A stretch of DNA of 12,611 nt from CAYGFH01 sp964356315 (GTDB lineage Bacteria > Patescibacteriota > Microgenomatia > UBA10105 > UBA927), in assembly GCA_964356315.1 (NCBI GenBank), contig CAYHHA010000037.1:1-12611 (forward strand), given 5' to 3'. Below are positions 1 through 5,588 of this stretch, in pieces. The stretch's first letter is position 1. Each line of letters starts with the position of its first letter. The notes below the pieces were generated by a model, which saw only the letters and a program-made list of their open reading frames with translations, was not told the DNA's origin and did no database searches. Position numbers and translations under genes: made by a program.

Positions 1-175
1 ACCCTACGCCACGAAGCTCTTCGTATTCAGTATTTTGTATACTGTATACGATATACCATATACTAAATACTATTCTCTAAGCCCCACTCTTCCGAAGCTA
101 CTTCTTTCCCTTACTACATACTACATACCCCTTACTACTACTCTCTAAGCTCTAAGCTCTAAGCTCTTACTCTTC
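1..175. repeat. Degenerate heptanucleotide repeat tract (25 heptads in one register)
   Basis: Read in steps of seven from base 1, the whole stretch keeps one register: similar but not identical 7-mers follow each other without a phase break up to base 175. Exact or near-exact words recur, such as TGTATAC (36 and 43), ACTACAT (113 and 120), AGCTCTA (148 and 155) and AGCTCTT (15 and 162). The tract runs into the stop codon of the cupredoxin gene at 167-169. No coding potential or hairpin terminator was recognised. The period is seen directly; its origin (slippage or templated expansion) and function are unknown. Confidence 0.8.
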
Positions 176-622
176 TACCACCAACTTCCCCACTTGCCCC
201 TGTACTCTGTGCTTCATAACACCACAGTAATACTCAAACGTTCCTGTTTTATCAGCAACGAAAATTAATGAATCTGTTTCCCCATTTTTTATCACTTTTG
301 TTCGCGCGTTAAACTCATCTACCGCAAAATCATGGGAATATTTTCCCGAATTTTTTAGCGTAATCTTGACCGTATCACCCTTTTTTACGGTTATATTTTT
401 TACATCAAAAGCAAATTCACTCGCAGTAACGGTAAATTCCTTGACCGCACCAGGCGCCGTGTTTTCTGGAGCACTTGGTACCCCGGTAGATTTTTCATTC
501 ATTGATTCTGTTTTTGATTCTGTTTTTTCCTCCGTGGTCGTCGCGGGATTTTTACTCATAACCATATACCCTCCGACCCCGAGAACTGCAACTAGTACAA
601 TGCCTATTACTACATTTTTCAT
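167..622 (-). CDS. Membrane-anchored cupredoxin (plastocyanin-like)
   Basis: This is a type-1 copper-type cupredoxin of 151 residues, probably an extracytoplasmic electron carrier or copper-binding protein. Residues 4-22 form one hydrophobic N-terminal segment (anchor or uncleaved signal). A Thr/Glu/Lys/Ser-rich linker follows to about 58, then a cupredoxin domain at about 60-150. Ligand candidates are His97 (in SHDF), Cys133 and His138 (in YYCGVMKHR). The usual axial Met position, two or four residues after the KHR Arg in relatives, is Gln141 or Gln143; Met136 is the only nearby Met. The start has a strong Shine-Dalgarno (AAGGAGGG). The gene is divergent from the methyltransferase at 712, with a Crp/Fnr-type palindrome between them. 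The fold call is firm; bound metal and partner are unknown. Confidence 0.88.
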   Translation of the reverse strand: MKNVVIGIVLVAVLGVGGYMVMSKNPATTTEEKTESKTESMNEKSTGVPSAPENTAPGAVKEFTVTASEFAFDVKNITVKKGDTVKITLKNSGKYSHDFAVDEFNARTKVIKNGETDSLIFVADKTGTFEYYCGVMKHRVQGQVGKLVVEE

Positions 623-628
623 ACAATA

Positions 629-636
629 CCCTCCTT
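629..636 (-). promoter_or_regulatory. Strong Shine-Dalgarno for the cupredoxin gene
   Basis: On the minus strand AAGGAGGG lies six bases before the ATG at 622. It is the best ribosome binding site in the window; most + strand genes here have none recognisable. It fixes the cupredoxin start. Confidence 0.8.
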
Positions 637-670
637 AAGGTATATGTACACTAACAGAGATAATATATAA

Positions 671-686
671 TGTAAAGTAAGTTACA
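671..686. promoter_or_regulatory. Probable Crp/Fnr-family operator, TGTAA-N6-TTACA
   Basis: TGTAA (671-675) and TTACA (682-686) form a perfect inverted repeat with a six-base spacer, the geometry of Crp/Fnr sites. The same arms and spacer length occur at 1772-1787 upstream of the Crp/Fnr regulator gene. The site lies between the divergent cupredoxin and methyltransferase genes. It overlaps the -35 position of the TATAAT at 696-701 and sits about 56 bases upstream of the cupredoxin start. Binding by the regulator encoded at 1066-1719 is inferred. Confidence 0.6.
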
Positions 687-695
687 AATTATTTG

Positions 696-701
696 TATAA
701 T
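696..701 (+). promoter_or_regulatory. -10 element (TATAAT) of the methyltransferase gene
   Basis: A consensus TATAAT lies ten bases before the ATG at 712, which predicts a leader of only about three or four bases. No good -35 hexamer is present at the proper spacing; that position is inside the 671-686 palindrome, so expression may depend on or be blocked by the regulator. Confidence 0.5.
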
Positions 702-711
702 AGTTACTATT

Positions 712-1053
712 ATGACTCCTCTGCAAACAAAAGCCTATGCTCTGCTCAGACAAGTACCCAGAGGTCAAGTCACCACATACAAAGCACTTGCCGAAGCACT
801 CCATTCTCGCGCATACCGAGCGATAGGACAGTACATGAAACATAACCCCTACCCATACGAAACGTGCTTTGACCCAGATAAACGGATCCCCTGTCATAGG
901 GCTATCTCTACAAGCGGTGCGGTTGGAGGATTCAAGGGAAAATCTCGAGGGAAGGAAATTACCCAAAAAATCACAGTACTGCGATCTGAGGGTATTCCCA
1001 TTGCAAATCGGCGCTTAGTAGATATCTCGAGCTACCTATATATAGTATCGTAA
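712..1053 (+). CDS. Methylated-DNA--protein-cysteine methyltransferase (MGMT/Ogt family, single domain)
   Basis: Enzymes of this family remove O6-alkyl groups from guanine by suicide transfer to a cysteine. The 113-residue protein is only the C-terminal DNA-binding/active-site domain. Residues 14-26 (QVPRGQVTTYKAL) match the helix-turn-helix entry, RAIGQYMKHNP (36-46) holds the helix with the arginine finger, and IPCHRAI (59-65) carries acceptor Cys61. GGFKG (72-76) and the helix after it complete the domain. Because Cys61 is present, this is not an alkyltransferase-like protein, which lacks the cysteine. The link between NP (45-46) and IPCHR is about eight residues longer than usual and contains a second cysteine, Cys52. 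The convergent Crp/Fnr gene ends 12 bases downstream with no terminator between. The leader is predicted to be very short. Confidence 0.88.
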   Translation: MTPLQTKAYALLRQVPRGQVTTYKALAEALHSRAYRAIGQYMKHNPYPYETCFDPDKRIPCHRAISTSGAVGGFKGKSRGKEITQKITVLRSEGIPIANRRLVDISSYLYIVS

Positions 1054-1065
1054 TCACAAAAGGTC

Positions 1066-1719
1066 CTACACGATATCTTCTACTACATCCGTCTCTTTGG
1101 AAAGCGCGTCTAAATCAGGGATCACAATAATGCGTTTTTTATAGGAGATAAGCTTCTTTTTTTTCAGCGTTTCTATTTGTAAACTAGCCGTTTCCCTCGT
1201 TGTCCCTATCCATGCCGCAATTTCCTTATGCGTCAATGGAATCATAAGCTTCCCTTTTTGGACATCTTCACTGAAATGTTTTGCGTAATACAAAAGAAGC
1301 AACACGGTTTTCTTGTATGCGCTATCAAATACCATAAATTCCATCCGCTTCATAAGCCCGCTTAACCCGTTCATCATCCTGATCATCATATGGTGCTCAA
1401 TCTCAGGCTTGTCTTGAAATAGCTTCAATACATCCTCACGGGGCGCACGCCATATTTCCGAAGGGGTCAATGCTTCAAAATAATATCTGTTTGGTGTATC
1501 GTTTATAATCCAGGTCATCGGCAATACAGATCCAGAACGAAACACATGAAGGACAAGCATTTCACCTGTATCAGTAGAAAAACTCATTCGGACAAACCCA
1601 GATTTCAAGTATAAAACGCCAGATGGAGAATCCCCTGCGCGCAGTATGATTTCATTTTTTTTATATTGCAATTTTGTATACTTTGAGAAAAAGTCGCTAA
1701 TAAGTAGTTCACAATCCAT
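1066..1719 (-). CDS. Crp/Fnr-family transcriptional regulator
   Basis: The 217-residue protein has the usual Crp/Fnr length and order: an N-terminal cyclic-nucleotide-binding-like beta-roll (about 15-105), a long dimerisation helix (about 105-150), and a C-terminal winged helix (about 155-205). The helix-turn-helix is at 162-185; its recognition segment TTRETASLQ keeps the Arg-Glu pair (175-176) that contacts the G:C pairs in CRP half-sites. The position of CRP Arg185 is Leu180, which may fit a TGTAA rather than TGTGA half-site (inference). Only one cysteine (Cys3) exists, so it is not an FNR-type [4Fe-4S] sensor. The ligand is unknown. A weak Shine-Dalgarno (GAGAGAGGA) precedes the start. 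A perfect palindrome upstream suggests autoregulation. Confidence 0.9.
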   Translation of the reverse strand: MDCELLISDFFSKYTKLQYKKNEIILRAGDSPSGVLYLKSGFVRMSFSTDTGEMLVLHVFRSGSVLPMTWIINDTPNRYYFEALTPSEIWRAPREDVLKLFQDKPEIEHHMMIRMMNGLSGLMKRMEFMVFDSAYKKTVLLLLYYAKHFSEDVQKGKLMIPLTHKEIAAWIGTTRETASLQIETLKKKKLISYKKRIIVIPDLDALSKETDVVEDIV

Positions 1720-1745
1720 AATATAGTCCTCTCTCGAATAGCCGT

Positions 1746-1790
1746 ATTATACTATTTTTTCACTATTATTATGTAACCTACATTACATAA
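1746..1790 (-). promoter_or_regulatory. Regulator promoter: -10 TATAAT with palindromic operator near -41
   Basis: On the minus strand a consensus TATAAT occupies 1746-1751, predicting a start near 1738-1739. The -35 position is poor (ACATAA) and is replaced by a perfect inverted repeat at 1769-1790: arms TTATGTAA and TTACATAA around a six-base spacer. The palindrome centre (1779.5) falls about 40.5-41.5 bases upstream of the predicted start, the class II activator position of Crp/Fnr proteins. This suggests positive autoregulation. The same operator could also serve the + gene at 1844, where a weak -10 (CATACT, 1809-1814) would put it at -41.5. Confidence 0.6.
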
Positions 1791-1814
1791 CGTATGTTAG
1801 CTAGGATACATACT

Positions 1815-1830
1815 CATGTTGTCCAACATG
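1815..1830. promoter_or_regulatory. Perfect short palindrome in the leader of the 1844 gene
   Basis: CATGTTG (1815-1821) and CAACATG (1824-1830) form a 7-bp inverted repeat with a 2-base centre, ending 13 bases before the ATG at 1844. It could be an operator for a dimeric regulator. A two-base loop is too tight for a full RNA hairpin. Function is unknown. Confidence 0.35.
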
Positions 1831-1843
1831 TCATAAATAAGAT

Positions 1844-2446
1844 ATGGAAAAGAATAATGAGCCTAAAAGACCTAATGATTCGACCCCTACTCGATCAGAA
1901 GTCGAAAGTGTAACTCAAGTGGCTCAATCACAAAATAAAGTAGTATACGGCATACTTATTGTATTGCTTATAGTAGCGAGCTATCTCGGGTATAAATATT
2001 CTTTATCGTCAAGAAAACTGACACAAAACACAAAAAAGATAACGCAACCAATAACCTCTCCGACACCCACAAATTCACCAACCCCAACCCCTACTCCTAT
2101 AGCGCTTAAACCAGGAAAAGGCGGATACAATATCTCTCATGCGAAAAGTGACGGGCCATTGATTACGAAAGTACTATTTGACCCGTTAGATGTAAAAATC
2201 AACATGCCTTTGTCTCTTTCAGTAGAAGTTGTCAGTGCAAGCCCTGTTACAGTGGTAGTCGGCACATTACAATCAGATTCAAAAACGACGAATTTAGTGT
2301 TCACCAAAGCAAAAACGAAAGGTGAGACAGAAACCTGGATCACAGAAGTAACTCCTTCAGACACACTCTGGTACACATATATTGTGTCGGTAACAGCGGA
2401 AAATGCAACAGGAAAAACAACCATAAGAGTTTCACCGAGATCATAA
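1844..2446 (+). CDS. Membrane-anchored protein with Thr/Pro linker and Ig-like C-terminal domain
   Basis: I do not recognise a named family for this 200-residue protein. It has a charged cytoplasmic N-terminus (1-32), one transmembrane helix (about 33-52), a low-complexity Pro/Thr linker (about 69-85), and a C-terminal region (about 105-198). That region looks like a beta-sandwich: alternating hydrophobic strands ending in YTYIVSVTAENATGKTTIRV, as in Ig-like surface domains. The orientation implied is N-in with the domain outside. The stop is followed after four bases by the ATG of the cysteine-rich secreted protein, so the two are probably co-transcribed and may work together at the cell surface. 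There is no clear Shine-Dalgarno. No catalytic motif is visible. Confidence 0.75.
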   Translation: MEKNNEPKRPNDSTPTRSEVESVTQVAQSQNKVVYGILIVLLIVASYLGYKYSLSSRKLTQNTKKITQPITSPTPTNSPTPTPTPIALKPGKGGYNISHAKSDGPLITKVLFDPLDVKINMPLSLSVEVVSASPVTVVVGTLQSDSKTTNLVFTKAKTKGETETWITEVTPSDTLWYTYIVSVTAENATGKTTIRVSPRS

Positions 2447-2450
2447 CACT

Positions 2451-3764
2451 ATGTCTTTATACAGAAAACTACTGACCAAAATAGTACCCATAAGCTTGGG
2501 TATTATGTATTTGTTCGCACTAGCCCCACAAAATGTGTACGCAGTGCCCTGTACTGGGCTTCCATCGATAAACGATCTTATCATTTCAGGTTGCGATTTG
2601 ACGATCTCTGGAGTTACAGGTGTCGATAAAGCAAACAATATCGAAACATCCACAACGAACACAGGAAAACTTACCATCAACGCGAACGCAAATTTAACGC
2701 TCAATAGTGGCGCCACGCTCGCTATCGGAAGCATAGTTATGGGTGGCGGGACTCTCGCTACCTCCATAGATAATTTATCTACGATAAAATTAAATACCCC
2801 AGTCTATGTCCCAGACGCAGATGCAGACGGCTGGGCCTCAACTAGTCTTGCGACAGCCACGCTCACCACAGCAACAGCCAGTGGGAAACGCCGACTCAGT
2901 CTCATGAGAGGTACCACAGTAGATTGTACAGATACCATCGGCTCTCAAACCAATAATTGCGGAGTCGGTGCCACATGCGCACGGGATGCAGATTGTACGA
3001 GCACCTTTTGCGGTACCAATGCGGATGCAGATAGTTATTTTAGTTTGGCCATAGGTCATGCAGGCACGTGCCAAGCAAGTGCGCTTCCCTATACAGATTG
3101 TAATGATGCCAATGCAAACCTTGCCACCACACAGTCGTGCTATATCGATGCAGATAGTGACACCTACACAGAGGGCAGTGCGAATATCTGTGCAGGAGTG
3201 GCGTGTACCAATGTCGCTGGATATCGGAACACGACATCAGGAACAGATTGTAATGCAGCAAACGCGAGCCTTGTCTTGCAACAAACCTGCTATATCGATG
3301 TGGACGGTGACACGTACACCAATGGCAGTGCCAGTATTTGTGCAGGAGCGGCGTGTACCAGTGTCGCCGGGTACCGAAACACCACTGCGGGAACTGATTG
3401 TTATGACTCAAATGCAAATGCCTACCCAACTTCAACCTATTGTAGTGCAACCAATCGCGGAGATGGAAGCTACGACTATAACTGTTCAACGACCGCCACG
3501 CTCTGCGGCACCATTCAAGACTACGCCTGCTCTTCAACAGCGCTGACCAATGACTACTGCTCAGGAACAGCATGTGCGCAAAACACCGTCACAGGGTACT
3601 TAACCAGCTCAGTCGGTTGTGGAGTCACAGGGTGCACGTGTTCGACAACATTAACCCGTGGGACGCTCTGTACTGCAGTCGGTGGACTGTATCCAAGTTG
3701 CACGATAGACACCACAGCATCCTACTGTAGCGCTGTAGCATCCGGCGCCCAGACGTGTCAATAA
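2451..3764 (+). CDS. Secreted cysteine-rich protein with MopE-like metal-binding repeats
   Basis: This 437-residue protein has an N-terminal signal peptide (basic 5-10, hydrophobic 11-25, likely cleavage after VYA at 31). Thereafter it is rich in Thr, Ala, Ser and Asn and contains 30 cysteines. Residues 60-115 look like a short beta-helical stretch. Acidic DADADGW (122-128) and similar DxDxD runs at 191, 233 and 283, with GTDCNAAN-type motifs, resemble the putative metal-binding repeats of MopE-like proteins. Residues 230-279 and 280-329 are a 50-residue tandem repeat. No anchor or sorting signal is seen at the C-terminus, which ends in Cys-Gln. The next two genes encode a VKOR oxidase and a DsbA-like thioredoxin, fitting a disulfide-rich client. 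Which metal it binds, and its surface role, are not shown. Confidence 0.8.
   Translation: MSLYRKLLTKIVPISLGIMYLFALAPQNVYAVPCTGLPSINDLIISGCDLTISGVTGVDKANNIETSTTNTGKLTINANANLTLNSGATLAIGSIVMGGGTLATSIDNLSTIKLNTPVYVPDADADGWASTSLATATLTTATASGKRRLSLMRGTTVDCTDTIGSQTNNCGVGATCARDADCTSTFCGTNADADSYFSLAIGHAGTCQASALPYTDCNDANANLATTQSCYIDADSDTYTEGSANICAGVACTNVAGYRNTTSGTDCNAANASLVLQQTCYIDVDGDTYTNGSASICAGAACTSVAGYRNTTAGTDCYDSNANAYPTSTYCSATNRGDGSYDYNCSTTATLCGTIQDYACSSTALTNDYCSGTACAQNTVTGYLTSSVGCGVTGCTCSTTLTRGTLCTAVGGLYPSCTIDTTASYCSAVASGAQTCQ
3138..3437 (+). repeat. Two tandem 150-bp units coding 50-residue Cys/Asp repeats
   Basis: Unit one is 3138-3287 and unit two 3288-3437. Each begins TGCTATATCGATG and encodes a CYID-x-D-x-DTYT opening, an ICAGxACT core, then VAGYRNTT and GTDC. 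Period is exactly 150 bp. The units have diverged mostly at synonymous or conservative positions, indicating an older in-frame duplication under selection. Confidence 0.85.
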
Positions 3765-3784
3765 TCTCCACGATCTGACCAATC

Positions 3785-4246
3785 ATGAACAAACCAAATA
3801 CATATAGAAATAATCGTCTCATTTTCATCCTCTCCCTCATCGGCATAGCCATTGCCATCTATGTGACACAAAGTTTTATCAGAAAAACGGGTATTTATTG
3901 TGTAAATTCTGGAGGATGCGAAGCAGTGCGAAAGTCTGCCTCAAGCTATCTCTTTGGATTTTTCCCAGTGCCAGCTGTCGGCCTCATCGGCTACACGGTT
4001 CTCGCCATCTGCGCATTTTTGCAAACTACTAAGCTCGAAACTCTAAGCTCTAAGCTCCTAGTGAACATTTCTCTCGGCATGTCCACCTTTGGCGTTCTCT
4101 TTGTCGGTTGGTTTACCTATACAGAAATATTTATTATCAAAGGCATCTGCACCTGGTGCGCCATTTCCGCAGTCAACATGTGCATCATCTTCGGACTAAC
4201 TGTTTCCAGCTATATGCATCAACAGAAATCGGAACACATACCATAG
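3785..4246 (+). CDS. VKOR-family disulfide oxidase (integral membrane)
   Basis: Bacterial vitamin K epoxide reductase homologues re-oxidise DsbA-type proteins and pass electrons to quinone, replacing DsbB. The 153-residue protein has four predicted membrane helices (about 12-28, 54-80, 92-112, 127-142). It carries the family's two cysteine pairs: Cys39 and Cys45 in the first loop, and the CTWC active site at Cys122/Cys125 before the last helix. The PVPAVGLIGY segment (61-70) is also typical. There is no fused thioredoxin domain; a separate DsbA-like gene begins 41 bases downstream. Residues about 80-92, in the loop between helices 2 and 3, are encoded by heptad repeat DNA. No Shine-Dalgarno is visible at the start. 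Confidence 0.9.
   Translation: MNKPNTYRNNRLIFILSLIGIAIAIYVTQSFIRKTGIYCVNSGGCEAVRKSASSYLFGFFPVPAVGLIGYTVLAICAFLQTTKLETLSSKLLVNISLGMSTFGVLFVGWFTYTEIFIIKGICTWCAISAVNMCIIFGLTVSSYMHQQKSEHIP
4023..4057. repeat. Heptad repeat inside the VKOR coding sequence
   Basis: Five 7-base units in register, three of them TAAGCTC (4030, 4044, 4051), lie within the VKOR gene and encode part of the loop at residues about 80-91. The 17 bases 4041-4057 are identical to bases 143-159 of the intergenic tract at the start of the window. The reading frame stays open through it. Confidence 0.8.
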
Positions 4247-4285
4247 ATCTATACACAATACACAATACTCGATACAATATACCAA
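4244..4285. repeat. Intergenic heptad repeat between VKOR and DsbA-like genes
   Basis: Six 7-base units in register fill the gap from the VKOR stop codon almost to the next ATG. ATACACA is repeated exactly at 4251 and 4258, then drifts to ATACTCG, ATACAAT and ATACCAA. Confidence 0.75.
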
Positions 4286-4287
4286 CT

Positions 4288-4914
4288 ATGAAACTCACCA
4301 GTGAATCCAAAATATTTCTAGGTATTATAGCAATTTCCGTGGTCATCATTGGCATTGCCTCCTTGGTACTTACCAAGCCAGCGCCAACATTTACAAACAA
4401 TGACCTGATTCCAAAGGGTGCATACACCAAAGGGAATCCAAACGCAAAAACAGTACTCGTGGAATTCTCAGACTTCCAGTGTCCGGCATGTCTCGCCGCA
4501 AAGCCAACGCTCGATTCTATACTCGGAAAGCACAAAGAAAATCTCTTGTTCTCCTACCGCAATTTTCCACTCGATCAACACCCGTTTTCCCATAAGGCAG
4601 CGCTCACTGCTGAATCAGCAGGGCTTCAAGGAAAATATTGGGAAATGTACGACCTGTTATTTGCCAATCAAGCCAAATTTTCAGATGCCCTATTCCCGGA
4701 GCTTGCCAAACAGCTCTCACTGGATATGACAAAATTCGAACAGGATACTAATTCAACAACACTGAAAGATAAAATTACTGCAGACCTTCAAGATGGCACA
4801 AAATTTGGTGTCAACTCTACCCCATCATTCTTTCTCAACGGGAAAAAGCTTGAACTCTCAAGTTTTGACGACCTGGCAAAAGCAGTCGATGAAGCGATTA
4901 GTAATTCAAAATAG
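4288..4914 (+). CDS. Membrane-anchored DsbA-like thiol oxidoreductase (thioredoxin_4 type)
   Basis: This protein should introduce or isomerise disulfide bonds in exported proteins, with the upstream VKOR as its likely re-oxidant. From the ATG at 4288 it has 208 residues: one N-terminal membrane segment (about 9-28), a short linker, then a DsbA/thioredoxin domain. The active site is Cys65-Pro-Ala-Cys68 in FSDFQCPACLAAKP. The helical insert spans about 100-165, and the cis-proline is Thr178-Pro179 in VNSTPSFFLNGKK. The frame is open upstream to 4108, but that extension overlaps VKOR and is not hydrophobic; starting at 4288 places the anchor at the N-terminus as expected. There is no clear Shine-Dalgarno; heptad repeats flank the gene on both sides. 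Confidence 0.9.
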   Translation: MKLTSESKIFLGIIAISVVIIGIASLVLTKPAPTFTNNDLIPKGAYTKGNPNAKTVLVEFSDFQCPACLAAKPTLDSILGKHKENLLFSYRNFPLDQHPFSHKAALTAESAGLQGKYWEMYDLLFANQAKFSDALFPELAKQLSLDMTKFEQDTNSTTLKDKITADLQDGTKFGVNSTPSFFLNGKKLELSSFDDLAKAVDEAISNSK

Positions 4915-4977
4915 TTCATAGTTATTTGTTCATAGCTCATCGCCTTGAACCATGAACCATGAACCATGAACCAATAA
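4915..4977. repeat. Intergenic heptad repeat before the hydrogenase small subunit
   Basis: Nine 7-base units start exactly after the DsbA-like stop codon. TTCATAG occurs at 4915 and 4929, then CCTTGAA and three exact CCATGAA copies at 4950-4970. The three copies place ATG codons at 4952, 4959 and 4966, one in each reading frame; only the one at 4959 is in frame with the hydrogenase gene. Confidence 0.8.
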
Positions 4978-4982
4978 CAATA

Positions 4983-5486
4983 ATGCCCAACAAAAAACTC
5001 CGAGTCGGTTGGTTCACCTTCACCTGTTGCGAGGATTCTACGATCGTCTTCACAGAGCTTATGAACACCCGCTGGGAACTCTGGAAAAAACACATCGATT
5101 TCGTACATGCAAAAGTACTGCAAAACACAAACAAATGGGAGCCCATGGATGTTGCATTTGTTGAAGGCGCCATTATGTCCGCGGAGCACGAAGAGAAGCT
5201 TAAAAAAATCAGAGGACTTGCGACAAAACTCGTCGCCATCGGATCCTGTGCCTGTAGCGCGCTTCCCAGCGGACAGAGAAACAAATTCGATGGCCCCACA
5301 AAAGAAGCAATTGCGGGACTCCTTGCGAGGTTTAAACAGGCGGAGCGGGTAAAATTCCTACGGCAAGTTGTTACAGTGGATGCGGAAGTAAATGGCTGTC
5401 CCATGAACGAAAAACCGTTTTTGGATCTGTTGGACACCTATCTTGTCGAATTCGGAATAGTAAAAAGAGAGGGAGTGAGCGAGTAA
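4983..5486 (+). CDS. [NiFe] hydrogenase small subunit (minimal, NuoB/20-kDa-like)
   Basis: Small subunits pass electrons between the Ni-Fe site and a partner through a proximal [4Fe-4S] cluster. This one has only 167 residues, so the medial and distal cluster domains of classical small subunits are absent. Candidate ligands are Cys15/Cys16 in GWFTFTCCEDS, Cys89 or Cys91 in AIGSCACSALPSG, and Cys139 in EVNGCPMNE. MDVAFVEGA (55-63) matches the conserved strand seen in group 3 and group 4 hydrogenases and complex I. Adjacent CysCys is NuoB-like rather than the CxxC of many group 3 enzymes. The ATG at 4983 is preferred over 4959, because the eight extra residues would be encoded by the heptad repeat. 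The large subunit follows after 102 bases. No diaphorase gene is nearby. Confidence 0.85.
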   Translation: MPNKKLRVGWFTFTCCEDSTIVFTELMNTRWELWKKHIDFVHAKVLQNTNKWEPMDVAFVEGAIMSAEHEEKLKKIRGLATKLVAIGSCACSALPSGQRNKFDGPTKEAIAGLLARFKQAERVKFLRQVVTVDAEVNGCPMNEKPFLDLLDTYLVEFGIVKREGVSE

Positions 5487-5584
5487 GAAGCATAGGTATA
5501 AGGGATAGGTAGTATGGGATAAGGGATATTTCATTCCCCCACTGCATTACCCTAACTACTTACTACTTTCCCCTTTCTACTTAT
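5487..5584. repeat. Intergenic heptad repeat between hydrogenase subunit genes
   Basis: Fourteen 7-base units in one register fill the gap, beginning right after the small-subunit stop and ending four bases before the large-subunit ATG. The first half is purine-rich (AGGGATA at 5501 and 5522, TGGGATA at 5515). The second half is pyrimidine-rich (TACTTAC, TACTTTC, CCCTTTC, TACTTAT), so the two halves are partly complementary and could pair in RNA. Confidence 0.8.
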
Positions 5585-5588
5585 TTAC

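Noticed and set aside
1..175. CRISPR-like array
   Set aside because: The units are 7 bases with no spacers, far below CRISPR repeat size, and no cas genes are present.
712..1053. Alkyltransferase-like (ATL) protein lacking activity
   Set aside because: The PCHR motif with acceptor Cys61 is intact.
1066..1719. FNR-type oxygen sensor
   Set aside because: The protein has a single cysteine (Cys3), so it cannot hold the four-cysteine [4Fe-4S] cluster of FNR.
3040..3573. Long minus-strand reading frame opposite the cysteine-rich protein
   Set aside because: Its Trp/His/Arg-rich composition is what the Cys/Thr/Asn repeats give on the opposite strand; the plus frame has a signal peptide and a conserved 50-residue repeat.
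4108..4287. Upstream extension of the DsbA-like reading frame
   Set aside because: It overlaps the VKOR gene in another frame, carries charged, His-rich sequence, and would bury the membrane anchor inside the protein. The ATG at 4288 gives a normal anchored DsbA.
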